A stretch of DNA of 64,000 bases, from the NCBI GenBank assembly GCA_022578605.1, contig MU394091.1, positions 124,001 through 188,000 on the forward strand. Direction: 5' to 3'. The translations under genes and the position numbers were made by a program. Origin of the DNA: Camillea tinctor (Eukaryota; Ascomycota; Sordariomycetes; Xylariales; Xylariaceae). Positions 26,152 to 34,850 of this stretch are shown here, piece after piece (position 1 is the first letter of the stretch; each line of letters begins with the position of its first letter). Below the pieces are notes generated by a model. It searched no databases, had not been told where the DNA came from, and was given only the letters and a program-made list of their open reading frames with translations.

Positions 26152-27708
26152 TTACTCAGGGCCTGTAGCAACCATGTCCCATCCAAACTTCAGCCTGATG
26201 TACTGGATGAGATGAGCTGCCACCTTGATCGCGCCGACGTCTGTCGGATGCCACTGAGGGCCGATATCATTATGTTGTAGAATTCCTTTAGTACTAAAAT
26301 AATGCACGAAAGACTCGCTTGGAGAATCAAGAGTCGTCGTCGTGTTCGTCGTGCCATCCCATATCTGTGGTGCTGAGAGATACTCAGGAGAATTGAAATA
26401 TGCCACGATATCCTGCAGTTCCTGTTCATATCCGAGATTTTGACTAAAGCTGTTTCCATTTTGGTAGAACCCAATCCACAATTGCTGGCATATGATGAAG
26501 CTGTCAGCACTGGATCTTCTCTTCAGGGGCTTATACAAAGGGCACGAAGTGTAAGGCATGAGTAGAGCTTATAAGTTCGAAGTAAAGGATGGAGGGAGAG
26601 GGGGTAGGGGTAGCTAGATCTTACCATAACGACAACTTGTGCTTTAGGGTATTTGCCGTGGACACCCTGAATGAGCTTTGTATAGGCGTTAATGAAATCA
26701 CTGGTCGTTACATTATTGGCAGAGTTGTTATCATTTGTACCAAGATTGATAACCACTAGATCTGGAGTGGTCTCTTGCTTGCTGAAGTCCCAAGGTTCAG
26801 GGTTATCTAAACCATCGTGATAGTTAGCTCTTGCTTGCAAGCCGTCAAGCTATTGAGGTTCATATGTTGTAGCAGCTCTGGCTTCGATGATAAGAGCGAA
26901 GTTGGAACGTACTGCCCCAGAGCTTGGTTCCACGCCAGCTCGTATCAGTGGTATAAAACCACTGATGAACCTGTCCTCGTGGATTCCCCCAACAATCCTG
27001 GTCCGTAACACATATACCGGGATATGCGGTTATATAATACTCAGTATCCCCTAACCCGGCTCCAACGCCATAGGCGAAACCTGACATACTCTCATAGCTT
27101 GTGTACATGCCAGATGATAAGCTGTCACCAATGAATTCAATTGTTCGGTTGAAGTTTGGAATCTTGATTAAAGACTGCCCGGCTGCGACATGGACTTTAT
27201 CGATCTGCACTCCGTAACCCCAATTCGAGACACGTAGTTCGAATCTCTGAGGGTTGAATGGATCAGGCTGGTCGACACCTAGGGTCTCAGGGGTGACAAG
27301 CATATGTGTAGCTCCTGAGGTGACATTTGTGAAGTTCCAGTCCATACCACTGATCCGGTAACCGATGAGTGTGGTGTCTATCGTTGCACCCCCAAACGTG
27401 ATGGCTACAGTGTCCCCCGTGAAACCAAATACTAGTCCAGCAGCCCTCGAAGATAGTTAGCAATAGGTTATTATTTCATCTATGTCCAAGCATGAAACTC
27501 ACGACCAGAACGATACTTTATTCGAGTCCCATCTACCCTTGTAAGACAGTTCTGCGGCATCGGCATCGTAAGTCTGAAAATCGTACGTAGAACGATTGAC
27601 TTTGGTGTTCGGGTAATTGGTTATCCTCAATTGACCGTTTTGATATATCGACCCTTTGACTAGGTTGCTACACATGCTAAGGACCAACGTGAGACTCGAG
27701 ATATACAT
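26152..27708 (-). CDS. secreted SGNH/GDSL esterase, CE2-like
   Basis: Likely extracellular esterase of the SGNH superfamily, close to carbohydrate-esterase family 2 / 'endoglucanase E-like' proteins that deacetylate plant polysaccharides; substrate is inferred. Four exons, complement(join(26152..26484, 26625..26806, 26913..27445, 27503..27708)), give 417 aa. Introns of 57, 106 and 140 nt carry GTGAGT, GTACGT and GTAAGA donors with CTAAC or CTGAC branch sites, and all phases agree. A signal peptide covers about residues 1-19. An N-terminal beta-rich segment follows, as in CE2 enzymes. Block I is FIGDSLSSG with nucleophile Ser177; NLGTNDNN (GTND 269-272) is the oxyanion-hole Asn block; QWHPTDVG carries the catalytic His386. 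N-glycosylation sequons are present. All catalytic residues are intact, so the gene looks functional despite lying next to an AT-rich tract. Confidence 0.88.
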
Positions 27709-29591
27709 CTTGAAAGGGGAACCCGATAATAGGCAGAGCAGCTACTCACCTACCAGGGACACGAGACAATCTCGTGCTACCCATCTATCTATATATACTT
27801 ATATAAGCGAGGTGTTGAGATGCAGCTTCTATTCCCAGGTTGGTATACGCATAACCCTCGTCGAAGAATAGTAGGCATATAGTCTCTTCGGATACCCTAA
27901 CTCCACTCGATCTATTTCGGACATGGTTTAAACATGAGATTCGCCGTCCGAAAATCCGGCTCTGTGATAAATTGCATACAGGCCTGGAGAATACCATGTT
28001 TACCGGGCTACGCTCTAGTGAAGATTTGTATGTAGGCGCCTTGGCGTGAAACTATTCTACGTTCCGACGCTGTTGTTCTGGAAAACCGTATGAAATGCTC
28101 ACATGGTTACGAAAATGTCCGGGCCGTAAAGAACGAAATATGTCGCAACTGGCAGGGTCCCAGGAATATTTGCGTCACAAGATCGCGGTAATTCGGCTTC
28201 CGTTCTTAATCAAGAAATCCATGCGGAACATATTGACATATGCAAGGCGACGGTTGCAGGTTGTAAGGTTGTAGAGCAGTTCATGCACCTCATTTCCAGC
28301 TGAAAAAGGCTGCAGACATCAGATACGAATATCCGGGCTTAGGCACAGCATGGTAGCTATGGCTGTCGTAGCGTGGCATTTATAACCCTCGAGTGTCTAT
28401 GTGCTTGGGAGATTAAATATTGCTAACACGCCCATTGAAGTAGACAATATGGTCAGGTCAGGTAATATCGAAAAACGATCTAACATTACAGTGTGTTCTG
28501 TTACTCCAACTGCATTGTACTTCTAGGGGGGGATAAAACTAGGACTTGTTACTTATTAGCAATCGATCGCTCACGCCGTCTTTCAAGCCGTTAATTTGTC
28601 CAACCTAGGTTAGATAGTTCGCTAGGTTAGAGGTTGCTTAGCCAAACTCGATGGGATGGTAAAGACAGCATGTTAGTTAGTGAATGGTTACCATGCAGAT
28701 CTCACACAAGTCATACCTATCAGGTTGAATGTCCTTCATGATAAGCAATGGTGATTACATTGTCTATGTAAATGAGACCTCAGTACCATAGCATCTGAAT
28801 CGAAGATGTTTCCTCTGCCGAGCTGATCTAACCTAGGTAACTCTCATTCAAGCACAAAGGGAACGCAGAAACAGGCTCCTGTCGCAGAAGGCAACGTTAG
28901 TCAATCTACGCTGATTTGGAAACATTAAACGCTAGGAAGTTCCCCATGAATCGGGTCGGCGGTTGTAACAAGTCTATCGTTACCTTGAACCTAGGGTTGT
29001 TATGCTGGCTAAGAATAAGCTGAATATTTCTTCTTCTTTTTTCCCTTTCTTTTCTTTTCTTTCAGGGGGTGGCACTCTTCACTAGGTAGGCCAAGCTAGA
29101 TAGCTTCCGTGCTATAGTTGTCGGGTTTTCTCGGCTTCAATAAACTTGGGGAAGACGATTGCATTTTAAGGTGAGAGGTGAGAGGTGAGATATATTATGA
29201 GAGATCCCCGAGTCGAGTTCTTTTTTTCTTAAACAACGATCCTTCACCGATTGAGGCAAGGAGCTCATCATGATACATGCACGCTTGGCAATCTTAAAAT
29301 GGATGATATATCACCGACAGCCTATGAGAAGTCTTGTTTCCGCCCCGCCGTTCGCCGTGCAGCTAATTTTCTTGTCACCCAACGGTCAGGTCAACCTGAA
29401 TAATACATACATACCACATACTGCTACCACATACCTCCTCTCTAATTTCCTTGTCTCTTCAGCCGTCTCGACACTCAATTTATGTACCACCGAGGAGGTC
29501 AGACAAGTGTGTGTACCTTGTCCTTCCTAGCTGATGACGCCTTTGCTTCAGCCGGGAAAGAAAAGAAACTAATCCAGGGCCTTGCGGCTTG

Positions 29592-29634
29592 CCATACCAT
29601 CCCATACTATACCATACCACACCACACCACACCA
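29592..29634 (+). repeat. 5-bp CCATA/CCACA array
   Basis: About eight degenerate pentamers that shift from CCATA to CCACA. It lies in non-coding DNA upstream of the BLOC-1-like gene. Confidence 0.7.
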
Positions 29635-29724
29635 TATATCCTCGCCTAGTTTTAGTAGCGACTGTAGCTTCCTCTTCGGTCCAAGTTTCGATCTGAGCCG
29701 ATGTAATAACAAGCAGAGTTCCTG

Positions 29725-29764
29725 GTGTGAGTGCGTGTGAGTGCGTGTGAGTGCGTGTAAGTGC
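29725..29764 (+). repeat. 10-bp tandem repeat (GTGTGAGTGC)4
   Basis: Four consecutive decamers, the last with one change (GTGTAAGTGC), followed by a GA/GT microsatellite. Non-coding; no recognised regulatory site. Confidence 0.85.
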
Positions 29765-30107
29765 GTGAGAGAGAGTGTGTGTATGTGGTAAGGGACAAAC
29801 CAAGCCAAGGAAGAGAACCTGAGTAGGGTGTGGTTCACTGGCTTAGATTTGTATCACCAAATCCTTAGAGAGAGAAAAAAAAGTTGGACTCGTACCAGAA
29901 AAAAAAAAAGAAAGAAAAAAGAAACCCGTTGCTCGACCCCCGGCTTTCATCTCCCCTCCCTCGTCCCAGTCCCTGCGAACTCTTACAACCGTTATCGAAA
30001 ACCCCAGACTATTACGCGCATCCACCCACCCACCCCCCAAAGTCCAAAGTTGATCTGGTCCTCCTGGTCACTTACACTACTCGCCGAGGCCAAAACCTGT
30101 TGAGCGA

Positions 30108-30179
30108 TGACCGTCGACTTTGCCATCGACATCTCGAGACAATGAAGCCGCCGCGCGCGCCGGCAGACTCAACGCTTGA
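30108..30179 (+). other. in-frame leader ORF ending in TGA
   Basis: The first ATG of the probable leader opens 23 codons (MTVDLPSTSR...) that end with TGA at 30177. The same frame then stays open for 56 codons into the ATG at 30348. It could be a regulatory uORF, or the true N-terminus of the next gene if a short intron or readthrough bypasses the TGA. A CACAG acceptor at 30181-30185 lies just after the TGA, but the only phase-compatible donor (GTCGAC at 30114) is weak. Confidence 0.4.
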
Positions 30180-30347
30180 TCACAGGGTGTCGCATCATCC
30201 CTCGAACCCATCTCAGACGACGTTGCATCCGAAAGCGCCCCGCTTACTTCTGTCGTCACATTCCCCCCTGTCCCGCCGACGCTACACAACACTCGATCCC
30301 TAGCAAGTCGTGATCGAACGTCGACCGGTGCCTACCGCGGCAGAGCC

Positions 30348-30887
30348 ATGCCGTCAACAGAGCCCAATACGGTCGAGGACACGCAATTGGGCCTGACCGA
30401 TGAAGAAATCGCCCTTCTGCGTTACCATCAGACCCAGGCCGGGTCTTCTTCTTCGCGCGCCGCCAGCCGTGCTTCGTCTCAGGGCCGTCTGCTGCTCGAC
30501 AGCTCGAGCCTGGCTGCGCTGTCGCGCCATCTCGACCGGTTGCTGCAGCAGATACAGGAGCGCATCGAGTATCTTAGCGAGCAGAGCTCCATCGTGACTA
30601 TGCAGCAGTATGATCGCGCGGGCAACCTGGTGGACAATGCCGATGCTGAGATTGCGCGCTTCCAGAACATCATGAGCCAGATCGACGAGCTCGAGGTCGA
30701 CTTCGATCGCATCGCCCACATCAAAGAGATCGTGAGGGATTATCGCCAGCGCGTCGAAAATCTGGAACGCGAGCTCGAGCACTCGAGTACGTCACGACGG
30801 GATCACGACAGCCACCGCCATTCTCACCGTCATTCGCATTCGCACCGACACGAAGCCGGCTCGGCCGGTCGCCGCCAACGACATTAA
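30348..30887 (+). CDS. BLOC-1 subunit 2-like coiled-coil protein
   Basis: Probable fungal relative of BLOC1S2 (BLOS2), a subunit of the complex that works with endosomal and lysosome-related organelle trafficking. Single exon, 179 aa. Residues 1-45 are acidic then Ser/Arg/Ala-rich. A helical coiled-coil region covers about 55-150 (LSRHLDRLLQQIQERIEYL, MQQYDRAGNLVD, then QIDELEVDFDRIAHIKEIV), whose QIDELE...YxxRVxxLE pattern resembles the conserved core of BLOC1S2. The tail (about 155-179) is His/Ser/Arg-rich with repeated RHSH units and ends in a basic patch; this tail is not part of the animal protein as I know it. The start may lie upstream (see the leader ORF). Other small coiled-coil subunits (Snapin- or KXD1-like) are possible. 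Confidence 0.62.
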   Translation: MPSTEPNTVEDTQLGLTDEEIALLRYHQTQAGSSSSRAASRASSQGRLLLDSSSLAALSRHLDRLLQQIQERIEYLSEQSSIVTMQQYDRAGNLVDNADAEIARFQNIMSQIDELEVDFDRIAHIKEIVRDYRQRVENLERELEHSSTSRRDHDSHRHSHRHSHSHRHEAGSAGRRQRH

Positions 30888-33490
30888 TAATAACAAATAC
30901 AAAACTAGAAAAGGACAGAGGAGATAGGCTTTCAGACGATTGTATCTCATTCTCCCTCGCACAAGAAAGAAAGTCAAAAAAAAAAGAATAATAATAACCA
31001 AAAGGGGAAGAAAAAGGAAGAAGAAAAGGGTGCTCGATTTCATTTTTGTTTCACGGAAAACAACAACTACATCAACAACAACACCAGATTCGGTAATATG
31101 AATGGGATGACAAAAAACGTAATGAGTTTAAAAGGGGCAATTATTTCTTTTTTTTCTGGTCTGGATGAAAGCACGACCGAGTAGAGAGACATACCACCAG
31201 GAGAAAGCGGCAGGAGGCATCTCCTAAGCAAACACGTCCTTAGACGACGGCAGCGGCCGGGGGCCACAACATATCACCACCAACATTGCCGCCATCACTA
31301 TTACCGTCTGGCTGGATGGGCAAAGTGTGGGAAACTTGTGGGCTTGGTCCCGACTTTTCACTTATTTTCGATCATTGGATTAAAGAAACCCTCCTATCTG
31401 GCTGGGAAGGTGACGGAGCAAGAAGCAGAAGAAGAAAGCATTAGTAGTAGTAAACCCTTTTTTATCTCCTACACATTGAAAAAGATTGACGGAGCCTCAC
31501 GGCTGGACAAGAAGGGGAAATAGCCTCACGGCTTTCATTGTTATTTTTCTTTCTGTGTTTGAAACTGGAGTTGGGTCGTTTTGCTATCAGGTATCAATTT
31601 TTTTTCGTACCTTGTCCTATTCTCTTGTCCTTATGGCAAAAGGTTCCTCTCTCCCTTTATCATTGCAAGCGAACTTCTCCGGCTCAAGAGCTGCGATACC
31701 TCAAGTCGGGCATGAGCTGGCTTCATGAGAGGAAGGGGGGCCTCATTACGTTTGACTGTTATTTTTTTTTATATCCCCTCTGCCCTTTTTTTTCGTCGTT
31801 ACTCAACGACCATCCAAAATACCCTTTGTTTGCCTCGTTCGCGAAAAATATGTGAAAATTATTCTGGTAGCGTCAAGTTCTGAAATGAATGAAGTATGAT
31901 GAAAGGTCCCTATTTATATGGGATATACACGCTTTATTGGCTTTGCTTTTGATTTTTGAGTGCTAGTTATAGTGACGGCTGGAGCGCCGTAAGGTATAGT
32001 CTCAGAAAGGGGATTTAAATATTACACTACTGACATTGTTACCTCTGGAGACACGCCCCCTTTTGCTCCCTGTCCTTTCTCCTCTCTATAATGTAGCATA
32101 TTAGGAGGCGAAGCCATTATACCAATGCGAGTAGAGAAGACTCGAATAGTAAGACATGTCAAAGTCCCCGCCACCTGAATGGCAGAATATTCTAGGACAG
32201 CATATCTTCATAACTTATACCAGCTTAGGTTGATATGTTAGCTTAGACAATAATACTAGTTGTCATACAAGATCAGTTCATGTTCTCTATCGTCGAGTCC
32301 CCATTAAACTTCAGCGCCACAGTAAACGCACGCAATTATATCAAGTTATTCAACTCGGCCTAGGCTTTATTGCGCGCATTTTTCCTAAGTTGCTTGGTGA
32401 GTCCCTGATATGTCCGTCACGGTCTTCCGGCAATATTATTAGCTCTTTTTCTTATTGGGGGTTACACTGCTTGAAGTTAGGACAATGCAGTCTTGGTGAT
32501 CATAAGATGTCGCCCTGAAATCCAGTCCCCCTTGAGGCCGACTTAATTCAATTTATTCGTTGGAATACGACGCAATCTTCACGCGGGGGCGCTAACATGG
32601 CGCAAACTACCTCGATCAAGGTTTATGAGACATTATGGGACTGCGGCCTTATAGCGTCGGCTATGGCCTTCGGCGCTGAGTTACCAAGCATAAAGCAAGT
32701 GCGCTTTTCTACCAAGTGAAATACTTGGGTGGAAGTGTTTTCACTCCATATTAGTGGTTATGGGGACAACGAGGGGGTGGGGAGTAGATCGCGATGGTGC
32801 TGTTATAGCTTGAGTGAAAGGGGATGAATGATGCAAAAGACGGTAATATTAGAAAGCAAGAGGAAAAACCAAAACGATGGCTACAATTAAATAAATCGAT
32901 TGGTCCAGAGAGTTAACCAAAATCGTATGTTTTATATTGACTTCTCGTAATATGACTGTGTCAGCATCAACACCAAATGCCGTGTGAATGGGGACATATA
33001 TCGACATAGACAAATAATCGGGATTTCTATAGCCCTGAATTCAAGCCATTATGCTTGTTCCAGAATGCAATGATTACTAATGAACGACTTAGCACAGCAT
33101 AGCTTTGTAATAGATAAACCAGTTTAGTTCTGGTTTGCCACTTGGCGCGCTCTCCGATGTTCTCTTTTCGAGCTCCAAGGAACGTATTGTCATAGGCGTC
33201 TACCAATCCGCAGTTTACAGGGATTAAGCTGCATTATTATATAAACTAAAGCGCATACATACATAACGAGTCTATACCTATATAAGGCAGCTTTAACTAA
33301 CCTCCCTTCCGTAATGCTCGTGTAATAGAATCTAAACTAATAACACTTAAGAAGTAGAGCAACAACAACAACAACTACTACTACTATAACAGACAAAACA
33401 CAAGGAGAATAGATATTACCAAGCCCCCTTTTCTACCCCCCCTATTTTTACAGTTTTTACCCTACCTACACAAATAAGCCCCCCCTCAAG
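30888..33490. other. intergenic, no supportable gene
   Basis: Begins with the A-rich 3' UTR of the BLOC-1-like gene (AATAATAATAA near 30986). No coding region is seen. The last 140 bases, CAA/CTA-rich and then C-rich just before the ATG at 33491, look like the leader of the next gene. Confidence 0.5.
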
Positions 33491-34468
33491 ATGGACACCA
33501 CTGGTACATTCCACTATATCGACCTCACCTCCATCGCCCCGCACACCCGGCCCTGGAACAAAGTCGACATAAGCGCAACCTCGTACCGTCTCGCCGCGCG
33601 GTCCCGCCCCGTCACCGACCTCCGGGGCCTCGACCCCCGCACTTTCAGCACCGACACCTCGGGGTTCGCGCTCGTGCGCTCTCCCACCTCGCTGCCCGCA
33701 TCCTCCTTCCTCGTGGCCCCCTCTTCCCCCGCCGCCCCCGACCCCATCCGCAGCACCTACTACGGCGAAGTCGCATCCCTCCTGCGCGCCAGCCTGCCCG
33801 ACGGCCGGCGCATCGCCGACGTCGTCATCTTCGACCACACGGTGCGGCGGCGCGACCCCGCGGCGCCCCGCGGCCCCGTCACCCAGGTGCACGTGGACCA
33901 GACGCCGGGGGCGGCGGCGGCGCGCGTGCGCCGCCACGTGGCCCCCGGGAAGGCAGAGGCGTACCTGCGGCCCGGGCGGCGGTTCCAGCTGATCAACGTG
34001 TGGCGGGCGATCGGGCACGCGGCGAGCGACACGCCGCTGGCGGTGATCGACTGGCGGAGCACGGCGCCCGCGGACTTCGTGCCGGTGGACTTGCTGTACC
34101 CGGCGCGGCCGGACTCGGCGGTGGGCGGGGTAGGAGGGGAGGGTGACGATGATGATGATAGGGGGAAGGAGAGGCGCCCCGAGGAGTCGACGTGGGGGTC
34201 CGCGGAGGGGTACGAGGTGCGCGGCGAGACGATGGCGGTGGCGCCGAACGAGAGCCATCGGTTCTACTACGCGAAGGACATGGCGCCCGATGAGGCGCTG
34301 CTGCTGAAGTGCTATGATTCGTGGGGCGAGGGCGAGCCGGATGGCGGGCGCGAGGGGATTGCGGTGAGGACGCCGCATACGGCGTTTGTGGATCCGGCTA
34401 CGCCTCAAGATGCGCCGCCGCGGCAGAGTATCGAGGTTAGGTGTTTGGTGTTCTATGAAGATGAGTAG
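33491..34468 (+). CDS. AsaB-like hydroxylase/desaturase
   Basis: Member of the fungal AsaB / GA4-desaturase-like oxidoreductase family, which often serves secondary-metabolite pathways; the substrate here is unknown. Single exon, 325 aa, usual length about 280-320. The start FHYIDLTSIA, the block TYYGEV (about 88-96), IFDHTVRRR, the putative iron-binding HVD (134-136), the INVWRAIG block, the FYYAKDMAPDEALLLKCYDS stretch and the final HTAFVDP...PRQSIEVRCLVF are all where the family has them. An acidic Gly/Asp-rich insert lies at about 216-240 (GEGDDDDDRGKE). The gene is strikingly GC-rich, unlike its flanks, which creates a long antisense open frame (33416-34408, minus) that I treat as a shadow. 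No tailoring genes sit beside it, so it looks like a lone copy. It converges with the kinase gene. Confidence 0.8.
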   Translation: MDTTGTFHYIDLTSIAPHTRPWNKVDISATSYRLAARSRPVTDLRGLDPRTFSTDTSGFALVRSPTSLPASSFLVAPSSPAAPDPIRSTYYGEVASLLRASLPDGRRIADVVIFDHTVRRRDPAAPRGPVTQVHVDQTPGAAAARVRRHVAPGKAEAYLRPGRRFQLINVWRAIGHAASDTPLAVIDWRSTAPADFVPVDLLYPARPDSAVGGVGGEGDDDDDRGKERRPEESTWGSAEGYEVRGETMAVAPNESHRFYYAKDMAPDEALLLKCYDSWGEGEPDGGREGIAVRTPHTAFVDPATPQDAPPRQSIEVRCLVFYEDE

Positions 34469-34850
34469 AATGGTGTTAGGGGAGGTAGAGGAAGGGAAGG
34501 GGGTTTGGTACGATGATGGCTATGGTGAGGGGAGAAATAGATAGGATAGTTCTGTACAAGATGTAGAAAATCTACCCACCACTCACAGATTTCCAATTAT
34601 TTTGCCTATAAGTGAGTGGTTTACAGCAATGAGTGATATTTAATGTTTATTTGAGCTAACACTTATATTCATAAATGCTGTCGAATCCCAGCGCTTGCTT
34701 ACGAGTAACTACTGTATAGCTACTAAACATGATACGTACTATGGGAATAAGCATATACCAATCATGGTTATACACACTGAGATCCAGGACCCCTTTCGTA
34801 CGCACTCTGGTAATCGTACCAAACTCCAACTTCCCTTGGGGAGACTAAAA
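34469..34850. other. convergent intergenic spacer
   Basis: 382 bases between two converging genes, holding both 3' UTRs. No coding or repeated structure is visible. Confidence 0.6.

Larger units (their letters stand above)
27709..30107. other. intergenic between divergent genes
   Basis: Holds the promoters of the minus-strand esterase and the plus-strand BLOC-1-like gene. No coding region is supported. Palindromes ACCTAGGT lie at 28603 and 28831. A CT-rich tract (about 29028-29063) and two short tandem arrays precede the second gene. Confidence 0.5.

Noticed and set aside
29884..30303. 139-codon plus-strand frame upstream of the BLOC-1-like gene
   Set aside because: It begins without an ATG, is Pro/His/Lys low complexity and overlaps the likely leader in a different frame.
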